Source: Actinomycetes bacterium (GTDB lineage Bacteria; Actinomycetota; Actinomycetes; Mycobacteriales; Mycobacteriaceae). Taken from it: a DNA stretch of 64,000 bases. The notes under the pieces were generated by a model. It did no database searches. It saw only the letters and a list, made by a program, of their open reading frames with translations, and had not been told where the DNA came from. Both the position numbers and the translations under genes were made by a program. Below, piece after piece: positions 25,945-34,084 of this stretch (position 1 is the stretch's first letter; each line of letters begins with the position of its first letter). The DNA lies in assembly GCA_023418505.1 (NCBI GenBank), contig JAEZZR010000011.1, forward strand, positions 1-64,000. Reading direction: 5' to 3'.

Positions 25945-26805
25945 TGAATTTCGATGCCGTTTGCGGTGGCGGATAAGCAAATCAGTAATGAAGATTGCCA
26001 CAGCCACCCAAATCAAACAATAAGCTGCCCACTGCGCTGGGCTGAGCTGCTCTTGGTTGATAAACACTGCAGTGAGCATCTGCATGCACGGGGTGATGTA
26101 TTGCACTAATCCAACGGTGGTGAGCGGAATGCGCTTTGCTCCCGCGCCGAAGAGCAACAGCGGAATGGCGGTAGCAATACCGGAGAAAATCAGCAGTGCC
26201 GTATGAGTGGGGTTCACGCTGCTGAAAGTCGATTGGTGTTGTACCGACAGGTAGATCAAATAAGCCAGAGCTAGCGGGCTCATGATAGCGGCTTCGGCCG
26301 TAAGCGATTGGGCGGAACTCAGTGGCACCTGCTTCTTTAGCAGGCCATATATACCGAAGCTGAACGCCAACGTCAGTGCAATGATCGGTGGTTTGCCGAC
26401 CAACACCGTCAAAATAATGACAGCCACCGTAGCTATACCTACCGAGACTGCCTGCAGCCGGGTCAACGATTCTTTGAGGAAAATCACCGCCAGCGCCACA
26501 CTGACCAAAGGATTAATGAAATATCCCAGTGCCGCTTGCGCCACATGGCCTGAGTTCACCGCAACTACGTAGACACCCCAGTTAATCGAAATCACCAAAG
26601 CACTGGCAGCAACAATGCCGATGGTTTTTAAGTTCATGTGCCACAGCGCGCGCCAGCCGTGCCAGAAAGAAAGCACAATAGCCATGAAGACGAATGTCCA
26701 CACCAAACGGTGGGACAAAATTTCTACTGGCGAAGCCGGATCCAATAACGGGAAATAAAACGGAAACAGACCCCAGATTACATAGGCACTTACGGTGTAT
26801 AACAC
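25918..26805 (-). CDS. rarD: RarD/EamA-type transporter
   Basis: Ten-helix membrane permease of 295 residues in the drug/metabolite transporter superfamily, RarD subgroup. It opens with the family pattern YTVSAYVIWGLFPFYFPLL and SPVEILSHRLVWT, and its second repeat contains PLTTVGLVQYITPCMQMLTAVF. Substrate is unknown for most RarD proteins. The start is a GTG with AAAGGGG eight bases upstream. The last 27 bases overlap the end of the lactone oxidase gene on the opposite strand. Confidence 0.9.
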   Translation of the reverse strand: MLYTVSAYVIWGLFPFYFPLLDPASPVEILSHRLVWTFVFMAIVLSFWHGWRALWHMNLKTIGIVAASALVISINWGVYVVAVNSGHVAQAALGYFINPLVSVALAVIFLKESLTRLQAVSVGIATVAVIILTVLVGKPPIIALTLAFSFGIYGLLKKQVPLSSAQSLTAEAAIMSPLALAYLIYLSVQHQSTFSSVNPTHTALLIFSGIATAIPLLLFGAGAKRIPLTTVGLVQYITPCMQMLTAVFINQEQLSPAQWAAYCLIWVAVAIFITDLLIRHRKRHRNSLVRQEDTA

Positions 26806-26830
26806 CTAGTAAACCCCTTTAATTTAATAC

Positions 26831-26860
26831 CTATTAATGCTATTTTTTCTATTAATTTTC
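26831..26860. repeat. 9-bp stop array after the TM protein gene
   Basis: On the minus strand the end of the gene at 26852 reads AATTAATAG, AAAAAATAG, CATTAATAG as nine-base units. Because the period is a multiple of three, at least six in-frame stop codons (TAA, TAG, TAG, TAA, TAG, TAA) follow within about 36 bases. Confidence 0.75.
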
Positions 26861-27541
26861 CGCGACATACAACGGCCGGATACCAAACCGACCACGGGAA
26901 GCATCGGCTGGCAACGCTTCTACCGCAATAATGCTGTCTTGTTCGCGCAGCCGCTGTAGCTGATCAATCGTGCCATAAACCACCAGCCCATTGATCAGCA
27001 GATCCGGGCTATCCAAAGGCACCTGAGCAGATGAGGCTGCCACAGCGAGCTCCTGATCTAAAACCTCTTGGTGGCTGGCTCCGTCGATAGGCTCTGGCAA
27101 ATCACGTGAACTCATCGTGCCCACTAAAGCCGTGGCAACGCGCAAGCCAGCAATATCATCGACGGCGCGCGCAACAGTCGCGGAATCCTGGCGGGTATCG
27201 AACGACGCCAGCGCCCAGAAATGCAACTTCGGTCCAAGGGGATTACCGTCGCTAACTTCGGCGCTTTCTGCAGCCCGGTCTGCCAAAGTCTCATCCGCCC
27301 GCTGGGCATAGGCTTCCGGATTGCCGTTTTCCCAGCCCTGCGGACCTAAGAAATCTCCATTGATATGCTGCGTGCCACCTACACGGGTGGACTGCGACAA
27401 CACGATCATCAAAATTGCCAAGCCCAGCACACACAGAAAAGACAAAATCGCAATCGCAGGGGAAACTTCCGAGGAATGTCCGCGACTGCGCCGAGGCGTC
27501 TTCTTCGTCGCCCCCTGATTCGCTTCTGCCTGATCTGCCAC
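26852..27541 (-). CDS. Single-pass membrane protein, unknown
   Basis: A protein of 229 residues with a basic N-terminal cytoplasmic tail (about 1-27, rich in Lys, Arg and Ser), one hydrophobic helix (about 28-50) and a long extracytoplasmic domain of about 175 residues. The outer domain contains HFWALASFDTRQDSATVARAVDDIAG and looks alpha/beta. I do not recognise the family. It begins with GTG. It is flanked by rarD and rluD in the same direction with gaps of 46 and 66 bases, so it may be transcribed separately. A remarkable array of in-frame stop codons follows it. Confidence 0.75.
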   Translation of the reverse strand: MADQAEANQGATKKTPRRSRGHSSEVSPAIAILSFLCVLGLAILMIVLSQSTRVGGTQHINGDFLGPQGWENGNPEAYAQRADETLADRAAESAEVSDGNPLGPKLHFWALASFDTRQDSATVARAVDDIAGLRVATALVGTMSSRDLPEPIDGASHQEVLDQELAVAASSAQVPLDSPDLLINGLVVYGTIDQLQRLREQDSIIAVEALPADASRGRFGIRPLYVAEN

Positions 27542-27579
27542 GCGCTTGAAATGCCTAACTATGCCGGTAAATTCTGATG

Positions 27580-27611
27580 CTTAAACACCTACTAGCTTAA
27601 ACGCCTACTAT
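27580..27611. repeat. 16-bp duplication over rluD stop
   Basis: CTTAAACACCTACTAG (27580-27595) and CTTAAACGCCTACTAT (27596-27611) are in tandem with 14 of 16 bases equal. The second includes the rluD stop (TAG on the minus strand). Confidence 0.9.
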
Positions 27612-28546
27612 AGGCTGCGCTGGCGCAATAGCTCTAAAGCATGTGCCAGATCATCTGGATACGGGCAGGTGATCTCCATCCAGCGTCCATCGGATGGGTG
27701 ATGAAAACCCAGCTCTACTGCGTGGAGCCACTGGCGGTTCAAGCCCAGTTCTTCAGCCAGCTGCGTTTCATTGCTATACATCGGATCACCCACACAAGGA
27801 TGATGCAGCGCAGAGAAATGCACGCGAATCTGGTGCGTACGCCCAGTTTCCAGGCGCACTTTCATCAGCGAGGCTTCACGGAAGGCCTCGAGGGTTTCAT
27901 AGTGAGTAACTGCAGGTTTGCCGTCGCTGCGCACGGCAAAACGCCACCCAGCCGAAGGGTGCCGGCCAATCGGGGCGTCGATAGTGCCGTCGGAAGGATC
28001 CATGTGGCCTCGCACCACTGCGTGGTATGTCTTCGATACTTCTCGATTCTTAAAGGCGCGCTTGAGCACTGAATAGCCGCGCTCAGAGCAGGCCACCACC
28101 ATCACACCCGAAGTGCCCACATCCAAACGCTGCACAATGCCTTGGCGCTCTGGAGGGCCAGAGGTAGAAATCCGGAAGCCAGCTGCAGCCAACCCTCCCA
28201 CTACTGTGGGGCCTTCCCATCCCACCGACGGATGGGCTGCCACACCGACGGGTTTGTGGACGGCTACCAAATCAGAGTCGTAGTAGAGGATGTCCATGCC
28301 CTCTACGAGTTCTTCCTTAGGCATCAGCGACGGCGCCGGTGCGGGCAAGAGCACAGAAAGCCACGCGCCTTCTTGCAGCCGATCCGATTTGCCCACTACC
28401 GCTCCATCGATCGTGATATCCCCGGCAGCGGCAAGCTCCGCGGTAGCGGTACGCGATAGTCCGAGCAGCTTGGCTACCCCAGCATCGACACGCATGCCGG
28501 CTAAACCTTCTGGCACTGGCAGTTGACGATAATCCCGCTCGGTCAT
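27608..28546 (-). CDS. rluD: Large-subunit pseudouridine synthase RluD-like
   Basis: RNA pseudouridine synthase of the RluA/RluD family, 312 residues. An N-terminal S4 domain (about 10-75) precedes the catalytic domain, with the active-site Asp142 in QRLDVGTSGVMVVA. The typical HPLxGRxHQIRVHF-type segment appears as ETGRTHQIRVHFSALHHP. The known RluD targets are uridines of 23S rRNA helix 69. The ATG at 28546 overlaps the lspA stop (ATGA), matching the lspA-rluD operon seen across Actinobacteria. A longer frame (to 28597) would run into lspA without reason. Confidence 0.93.
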   Translation of the reverse strand: MTERDYRQLPVPEGLAGMRVDAGVAKLLGLSRTATAELAAAGDITIDGAVVGKSDRLQEGAWLSVLLPAPAPSLMPKEELVEGMDILYYDSDLVAVHKPVGVAAHPSVGWEGPTVVGGLAAAGFRISTSGPPERQGIVQRLDVGTSGVMVVACSERGYSVLKRAFKNREVSKTYHAVVRGHMDPSDGTIDAPIGRHPSAGWRFAVRSDGKPAVTHYETLEAFREASLMKVRLETGRTHQIRVHFSALHHPCVGDPMYSNETQLAEELGLNRQWLHAVELGFHHPSDGRWMEITCPYPDDLAHALELLRQRSL

Positions 28547-29133
28547 GGGCGCTCCCCCTCCAGTGCGCGATCGAGATCCGGAGAGAAGATGATCCACGCG
28601 GCCAAAATCACCACACCAACAGTGATTGCACTATCGGCGATGTTAAAAACAGCGAAGCCGTCGACAGATAAGAAATCAACTACGTGGCCAACATAGAAAC
28701 CAGGCTCGCGAAAGAGCCGATCAATCAGGTTCCCCGCAGCACCGCCGGCCACGAGCCCCGCACCTAGCGCACCCCACGGCGAGACTAAATACTTCGACGC
28801 CAGCAGCGCCAGCACAATGAATGCAATCTGGATTGTGGTGAACACCCAGGTTGCTGAAGTGCCGAAGGAAAACGCCGCCCCCGAATTAAAGACCAGGCGG
28901 AATTGGAACCAGTCGCCGATGATATTGACGGACTCGCGGGGCTCCAGCAGTTGCAGTGCCGCTATTTTGGTCAGCTGATCGATCAGGGCAACCACAACGA
29001 TGGTGGCTAGTAACACCGTGCGACGGGGACGCAGCGAACGTGTCGGCGCTGCTACCGGCACAGCTGACGCGGATGGCGTGTCGTGGTGCTGGGAGCTATC
29101 ACGCTGGTAGTCATCATTGTCGGCTGAAGTCAC
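28543..29133 (-). CDS. lspA: Prolipoprotein signal peptidase
   Basis: Lipoprotein signal peptidase II of 196 residues, an inner-membrane aspartic protease that removes the signal peptide after lipidation. The four helices follow a polar N-terminal tail of about 35 residues. The conserved segments are FNSGAAFSF, GGAAGNLIDRLF with the first catalytic Asp, and VFNIADSAITVG with the second. It would process the lipoproteins encoded nearby (29182, 30862, 60588). The start is GTG, preceded at seven bases by TAGACT on the minus strand, which suggests a leaderless mRNA. It overlaps rluD by four bases. Confidence 0.95.
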   Translation of the reverse strand: MTSADNDDYQRDSSQHHDTPSASAVPVAAPTRSLRPRRTVLLATIVVVALIDQLTKIAALQLLEPRESVNIIGDWFQFRLVFNSGAAFSFGTSATWVFTTIQIAFIVLALLASKYLVSPWGALGAGLVAGGAAGNLIDRLFREPGFYVGHVVDFLSVDGFAVFNIADSAITVGVVILAAWIIFSPDLDRALEGERP

Positions 29134-29181
29134 GCTTAGGAGTCTAACGTACGAGCCCGCGTCTTTCGTCTGGCCAGAGTT

Positions 29182-30144
29182 ATGTCTAGCCTGAGATATG
29201 TGAAGCGTGCGAAGAATTTAGCCCGGGTAACTGCAGCTGCCGTCGTTGGCCTATTTTGCGCCACTGCGGTGACCGCGTGTGCCGACGAGCCAGAACTTGA
29301 TCTGCAAGAAGTAGAGCTTGCCGACGTAGAACTCAACGTCCTCGACGAAGGCGACGCCGCGAACCGCACGCAATTGCGCTACCAACTGGCATCGGAAGAT
29401 GGCGACGCTACCGATCGCAAGCACCCACTACAAGAAACCACGGCCGTATTCACACAAGGGTTCACCCAGCGAGCTAACGCAGCAGGTGGCAACCAGACCA
29501 TCCCTGATACGGACTTGGAAGTACCTCTGACCCTCTGGCTGCCAGAGGGCAATCACACCGATGCGCAGGACCATCAGATCGTCGACGCAGTAGTGGGCAC
29601 GCCACACGGCACCGACGAGCAGCTCAACGACGACATTGCCACCGCCGAAGGCTTCCGCATGCAATGGGAGCAAGACCCCACCGGCACCCTCACCGCACTT
29701 CGCATGGGCGCACCTGCTGACGCCACCAACACCGCCCGCGCCGGTATTGAAGGAGTGCTGGCGAACCTGCACGAAACTCCCCTGATCTTCCCAGACCAAC
29801 CAATGGGCACCGGCGGATCCTGGGAAGTGACCAACCACCTCACGGGCACCCGCGACGCCAACCAAACCATCACCTACACCGTGGTGGACATTGAAGGCTC
29901 GACGGTGACTCTCGACGTGGCTGTTTCCCAGGAACCTACGGTCACTGAGCTTGACGACGGCACCAGCGAAGAACCACTCACCGTCACCGATACCGATACT
30001 GTGATGCGCTCTGGCCAGCTAAAGGTTGACCTAACGAAGCCACTGCCCGTCGCAGGCGAAATCAACTACATTGCTGCCACCACTTATGGCGAGGGTGAGA
30101 GCGAAATCGTGCAGCAGCGCCACTGGGCACTGCGCTTCGAATAA
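29182..30144 (+). CDS. Secreted lipoprotein, unknown
   Basis: A probable lipoprotein of 320 residues. The signal peptide has basic residues at about 5-12, a hydrophobic core and the lipobox TAVTAC with the lipidated Cys at about residue 33, followed by an acidic mature N-terminus. The rest is beta-rich, with many Thr, Asp and Glu, and repeated strands such as TITYTVVDIEGSTVTLDVAV. No family is recognised. The start is ambiguous: ATG at 29182, or a GTG at 29200 that lies 7 bases after a TAGCCT box. Both leave the lipobox in place. A diverged 15-bp duplication with a second in-frame stop follows it. Confidence 0.8.
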   Translation: MSSLRYVKRAKNLARVTAAAVVGLFCATAVTACADEPELDLQEVELADVELNVLDEGDAANRTQLRYQLASEDGDATDRKHPLQETTAVFTQGFTQRANAAGGNQTIPDTDLEVPLTLWLPEGNHTDAQDHQIVDAVVGTPHGTDEQLNDDIATAEGFRMQWEQDPTGTLTALRMGAPADATNTARAGIEGVLANLHETPLIFPDQPMGTGGSWEVTNHLTGTRDANQTITYTVVDIEGSTVTLDVAVSQEPTVTELDDGTSEEPLTVTDTDTVMRSGQLKVDLTKPLPVAGEINYIAATTYGEGESEIVQQRHWALRFE

Positions 30145-30162
30145 CTCCGTTTCGAATAGTTC
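30133..30162. repeat. 15-bp duplication with second in-frame stop
   Basis: CGCTTCGAATAACTC (30133-30147) and CGTTTCGAATAGTTC (30148-30162), 12 of 15 bases equal. The first carries the TAA stop of the lipoprotein gene, the second an in-frame TAG. Confidence 0.85.
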
Positions 30163-30174
30163 GATCTGCGCTAG

Positions 30175-30194
30175 TGCTTAAGGCTGCTTAAGGC
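30175..30194. repeat. Perfect 10-bp duplication over lipoprotein stop
   Basis: TGCTTAAGGC occurs twice in tandem (30175-30184, 30185-30194). The second copy contains the stop codon of the minus-strand lipoprotein gene ending at 30188. Confidence 0.92.
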
Positions 30195-30862
30195 GCTGGT
30201 GGAGCTTCCGGTGCTGGCTCTGGGGCTGGAGCAGGCTCAGGCGCTGGAGCCGGTTCTTCCGGTGCCGGTACCGGTTCAGGAGCTGGCGCAGGTACTTCCG
30301 CAGGTGCTGGTTCCGGCGCCGGCGCTGGTTCTTCCGCTGGCGGTGGTGGCAGTTGGCCATCTGGCAAGCAGGCAGCTGGAACCGCATCCGGGCGCATTGC
30401 TTGCGCCAACGTGCACGACCACTGGTGGCCAATGCGCCACTGGCCATCAACGCGGACAAACTCCACGCCTTCCATGGTCATTGGTTCCACTTCCGGACGC
30501 TGTACCTCTACCCCAACCAATGCCGATTCTTTGGTAAAGCCCGGCATTACAGGATCGATCGCTACGAAGTTCGGGCCGTTTTCCGGCGGGCGCACGATTG
30601 CTTCGAGGATCTCGTGGTTTTCTTCGCCGTCTTCTACGAGCTTTTCGCGTTCTTCGATGGGCAGTGCACCGTCGGTAGCGCGCATCATGATGTCTTGTAG
30701 TTCTGCAGCGGTAGGCAGAACATGCACTTCTTCGGTAGCGCTTGCCGAGGTGGTGGTCTGCTCTGGTTCGTCATCATTCGAACACGCAGCAAGGGTGGAT
30801 CCGGTGGCTAACAAGGCAGCGGCAGCCAGCGGTAGGACTACGGTGCGGTTGAGGCTTCGCAT
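30188..30862 (-). CDS. Lipoprotein with Pro/Ala/Glu-rich tail
   Basis: A lipoprotein of 224 residues. Signal peptide MRSLNRTVVLPLAAAALL with lipobox LAAC near residue 27, then an acidic Thr/Ser linker. The middle (about 45-160) is a compact domain related to low-molecular-weight secreted antigen or Mce-associated folds (a GVEFVRVDGQWRIGHQWSC pattern with a second Cys). The last 50 or so residues are a PAPEPAPAPE-type repeat, probably a rigid spacer in the cell wall. The ATG at 30862 has AGGGAG nine bases upstream; the longer open frame would read through the divergent ansA promoter. Function unknown. Confidence 0.82.
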   Translation of the reverse strand: MRSLNRTVVLPLAAAALLATGSTLAACSNDDEPEQTTTSASATEEVHVLPTAAELQDIMMRATDGALPIEEREKLVEDGEENHEILEAIVRPPENGPNFVAIDPVMPGFTKESALVGVEVQRPEVEPMTMEGVEFVRVDGQWRIGHQWSCTLAQAMRPDAVPAACLPDGQLPPPPAEEPAPAPEPAPAEVPAPAPEPVPAPEEPAPAPEPAPAPEPAPEAPPAP

Positions 30863-30947
30863 CGGATTTTGCTCCCTAGTAATGCCCTTTTTAGGCGATC
30901 TTGGTGCTTCCAACGCCAGGTGTTGAAAGCGGTACACTTCTTCCCTG

Positions 30948-31958
30948 ATGCTACACAAACAGACTTCTAGTTTCCCCTCCCAGATTTCTTTGCTGGCAAC
31001 CGGTGGCACGATTGCGTGCACCGCTAACGACGAAACCGGCGCCTTAGAGCCCACAGTGACAGCTGATCAACTAGTGGCTCGGCTGCCGGAGAATCTCACC
31101 GAAAAGTGCCAGTTCCACACTGTGGATCTTGGGATGCTGGATTCTTCTGCGCTGCAATTGAGTGATCTGGCGGCGTTAGTGGCGAAGATCCGAGACAGTC
31201 TAGATCGTGATGACATCGACGGGATCGTAATTACCCACGGCACCGACACCATCGAAGAAACTGCAGCTGCTCTGGCGGCACTTGCCTACCTCGAGCAATG
31301 GAGCAAACCAGTAGTGCTGACCGGTGCGATGGCTCCTGCCGACGATGCTCATCCAGATGGAATCGCTAACCTCGCGCTGGCCAGCCACAGCATCATTGCC
31401 GGCCGGGTACCTGTGGCCACCGTGGCTATCGCTTTTGCCGGCCGACTGTTCCCAGCACTATCGACCTACAAGAAACACAGCACAGACCGCGTAGCTTTTG
31501 CCTCTAACTTGCCTGCCGCTGCACGCCAGTGGCAGTTAGGTAACGACAAGCCGAAGCCAGATGTGGCACGCACGGTGAATTGTGATAGTCAGCCCTTTGT
31601 GCCGGTAGTGTTTTCGTATCAAGGTGCAGATCGAACGTTTGTCGATGCTGCAGTAAATGCAGGAGCAACTGCAATCGTGGTGGCTGGTTTCGGTGCGGGC
31701 AATCTGCCACCGCTGATGGTGGAAGCCTTAAAAGAAGCTGCCAGCAAAGGCAGCGAAATCATCGTTACTACTCGCGTACCTGAAGGTGGCGTAGCGCCGA
31801 TTTATGGTGGTGCCGGTGGCGCGGCCACATTGGCAGATCAAGGCTTTGTCTATGCGGGATACCTACCGGCGTCGCAAGCCCGCATGATCGCGGTGGTGGC
31901 AGCCTGGGCTGGAGTCAGTACTGCAGAGTTGATCCAGCAGCTTACCCAGGCTGATTAG
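30948..31958 (+). CDS. ansA: Asparaginase
   Basis: L-asparaginase of 336 residues, splitting asparagine into aspartate and ammonia. The nucleophile is Thr in LLATGGTIACTA (residues 18-21), and the second signature is ITHGTDTIEETA (about 95-105), which carries Thr and Asp of the catalytic pair. There is no signal peptide, so it is cytoplasmic. No Shine-Dalgarno sequence is seen. A TACACT box is nine bases from the ATG. It is divergent from the lipoprotein gene and convergent with the acetyltransferase gene; an 11-bp tandem duplication contains both stop codons. Confidence 0.93.
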   Translation: MLHKQTSSFPSQISLLATGGTIACTANDETGALEPTVTADQLVARLPENLTEKCQFHTVDLGMLDSSALQLSDLAALVAKIRDSLDRDDIDGIVITHGTDTIEETAAALAALAYLEQWSKPVVLTGAMAPADDAHPDGIANLALASHSIIAGRVPVATVAIAFAGRLFPALSTYKKHSTDRVAFASNLPAAARQWQLGNDKPKPDVARTVNCDSQPFVPVVFSYQGADRTFVDAAVNAGATAIVVAGFGAGNLPPLMVEALKEAASKGSEIIVTTRVPEGGVAPIYGGAGGAATLADQGFVYAGYLPASQARMIAVVAAWAGVSTAELIQQLTQAD

Positions 31959-31976
31959 TTACTTCTTAGTTACTTC
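31955..31976. repeat. Perfect 11-bp duplication over two convergent stops
   Basis: TTAGTTACTTC occurs twice in perfect tandem (31955-31965, 31966-31976). The first copy contains the TAG of ansA, the second the TAA (minus strand) of the acetyltransferase gene. Confidence 0.95.
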
Positions 31977-32617
31977 GCTTCGCCGATAATTCGCGCCGGA
32001 TTGCCACCCACGATCACGCCCGCTGGCATATCCTTGGTCACTACTGCACCGGCGCCAATCACCGTGTTATCTCCGATCTTTACGCCGGCGAGGATGATCG
32101 CACCGCCGCCGACCCATACATTCTCGCCGATTTCAATGGGATCACCAGCTTCGAGCAAAGTCTTTCGTGCTTCTGGATCTACTGGATGTACTGGTCCGAG
32201 CATCTGAACGTTCGGTCCGATCTGGCTATTGTTGCCAATGCGTACTGTGCAGATATCCAAAATGCTGCAGTTGAAGTTAATAAAGACGTTGTCACCCAGC
32301 GAGACCTGCGAGCCGTAGTCCACAGTAAAAGGCGGGCGCACAAAAGTGTTCTGACCCATGTCACCGACCAGTTCACGAATGATTTCCTGTGCCTTCGCCG
32401 GATCTTCTCCATAGGCTTTGATGAATTGTTGGCTCAGGCGGTAACCGCGCAGATGTAGCTCGCTCAATTCATCCGAATCGGCTAGGTACCATTGCCCGGC
32501 GCGCATGAGCTCTGGGGCGTTTTCGCGCAGCTGTGGGTCTTTAGCTAGTTCTAGATCAGGAGTGCGAACGCGATCCGTGTTACGAAGTGAGGGTGGTGTT
32601 AGTTTCTTCTCGGTCAT
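31970..32617 (-). CDS. Maa/NodL-type sugar O-acetyltransferase
   Basis: Hexapeptide-repeat acetyltransferase of 215 residues, similar to maltose and galactoside O-acetyltransferases. The N-terminal Maa helix region (about 30-80, ending in PFTVDYGSQVSLGDNVFINFNC) is followed by left-handed beta-helix repeats (DNVFIN, TVRIGNNSQIGPNV, ENVWVGGGAIILAGVKIGDNTVIGAGAVVTKD). The likely catalytic His is in GPVHPVDPEAR. The acceptor sugar is unknown. The first 38 bases overlap the end of dinB on the same strand, so translation is probably coupled to dinB. A start lower in the frame would remove conserved residues. Confidence 0.9.
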   Translation of the reverse strand: MTEKKLTPPSLRNTDRVRTPDLELAKDPQLRENAPELMRAGQWYLADSDELSELHLRGYRLSQQFIKAYGEDPAKAQEIIRELVGDMGQNTFVRPPFTVDYGSQVSLGDNVFINFNCSILDICTVRIGNNSQIGPNVQMLGPVHPVDPEARKTLLEAGDPIEIGENVWVGGGAIILAGVKIGDNTVIGAGAVVTKDMPAGVIVGGNPARIIGEAK

Positions 32618-34010
32618 GTCGGCCAGTGTAACGAAGCACTGGTGTATCCATCACGGCGTCCTCGTCGGCAGCGAACCAGTCTTGCCAATCTAAGCTGCAC
32701 ACTGCGGAGCAGGGACGAAGTTGCGGTTCATCTTCCGGCATCGTGCGCATCACACCAGGCCCGGTGGTACGACTTTCAAACCGGACACTGACCACCCCAT
32801 GTCCGGCTCCTTGTACCCAACCATGGCCATAGTCACTGTGATGGACATCGGCGCTAGTGATCCAAGGCGAATCAGTGGTCACGGTAGGAAGGGCAGTTAC
32901 TTGCTGATCCTGGGTTACTACTTCGGCGCGCTCTAGCTCTGGGAATAATACTTCTTGCAGATGAGCATCCAGGCCGGATAATCCCACTCCCACCAGGCGA
33001 ATCGGACCGACTTGAGCGGGATCGAAAGCAAGGCGATGTGCCACGGCTGCGAAAACTTCCTTGTCTTGCGTGGCATACGACAGCGTCTCGGATCGAGTAT
33101 GAATTGATAAATCGTGCAGTCGAATCTTGACGGTCACTGTCTTCGCACCACGGCCATCCTTCAACAACCGCGGATGTGCCCTGTCTAAAGCACGATCGAT
33201 TGCTTGGTGGACTTGCCCCACGCTGGTTAAGTCCGCCGGATAGGTGTATTCCTTCGAAATTGACTTGGCAATATCGCGTTCTTTTACCGGCCTTGGATCA
33301 ATACCTTTAGCTAGTTGCCACAGAAAAGGTCCGTTCTTCTTTCCCAAAGCCGATTCCACATCCGCCAACTTCATGTGGGCAAAATCCGCAATAGTGTTTA
33401 CCCCGAGATTGGCTAATTTCTGTCGGCTCACCGGTCCCACACCCCAGAGCTTGCCGACGGGAAGCGGATCCAGCACCTCGTGACGTTTATCCGGCGGGAT
33501 CACGCACACCCCATCCGGCTTCGCCAACCCGGATCCAATCTTGGCGAATTGCTTTCCAGGGCCAGCACCGATTGAGGTAGTAATACCCACTTCTTCTTTG
33601 ATCTTTGCGCGCAACCGCTCCGCCCACTCGTGGACTTCTGCCGCAGTTGCACCGCGAAGCTCCTCTGGCTCTAGGAAAGCTTCATCGACGCTGAGTTGCT
33701 CGACTACCGCTACTTGGTCGCGGACAATCGAAAACACGCGCTTCGAAACTGGTCCGTAAAGCCCATGGCGCACCCCAACGAATACGGCATTACTGGGTAC
33801 GAGCCGCTTGGCTTGCATCATCGGCATAGCGGAATGAACACCGTATTGGCGGGCTTCGTAAGAACAGCCAGCGACCACTCCACGCCCCGATACCCCACCT
33901 ACCAGTACGGGACGGCCTCGCAATGTGGGACGTGTGAGCTGATCGACGGATGCGAAAAATGCATCCATATCGAAATGAAGTACCCATCGGGAGGCAGACT
34001 GAGAGCTCAT
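32580..34010 (-). CDS. dinB: DNA polymerase IV
   Basis: Y-family translesion polymerase of 476 residues. Catalytic motifs are FDMDAFFASVDQL (about residues 13-25, first Asp) and LSVDEAFLEP (about 104-113, Asp-Glu pair). The SYEARQYGVHSAMPM segment and the HhH stretch LWGVGPVSRQKLANLGVNTIADFA are typical. The little-finger domain extends to about residue 345. The last 110 or so residues form a variable tail with WVQGAGHGVVSVRFE and end in DREETNTTLTS; no beta-clamp motif is certain. I start at the ATG at 34010. No LexA-type box is seen upstream. Confidence 0.92.
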   Translation of the reverse strand: MSSQSASRWVLHFDMDAFFASVDQLTRPTLRGRPVLVGGVSGRGVVAGCSYEARQYGVHSAMPMMQAKRLVPSNAVFVGVRHGLYGPVSKRVFSIVRDQVAVVEQLSVDEAFLEPEELRGATAAEVHEWAERLRAKIKEEVGITTSIGAGPGKQFAKIGSGLAKPDGVCVIPPDKRHEVLDPLPVGKLWGVGPVSRQKLANLGVNTIADFAHMKLADVESALGKKNGPFLWQLAKGIDPRPVKERDIAKSISKEYTYPADLTSVGQVHQAIDRALDRAHPRLLKDGRGAKTVTVKIRLHDLSIHTRSETLSYATQDKEVFAAVAHRLAFDPAQVGPIRLVGVGLSGLDAHLQEVLFPELERAEVVTQDQQVTALPTVTTDSPWITSADVHHSDYGHGWVQGAGHGVVSVRFESRTTGPGVMRTMPEDEPQLRPCSAVCSLDWQDWFAADEDAVMDTPVLRYTGRHDREETNTTLTS

Positions 34011-34084
34011 CGTGCTGACAATTCTAACCCCCTGATCCAATCAAGCGACCATCCCAAGCAGACGGCTGTTACGTCTCCTGCACT

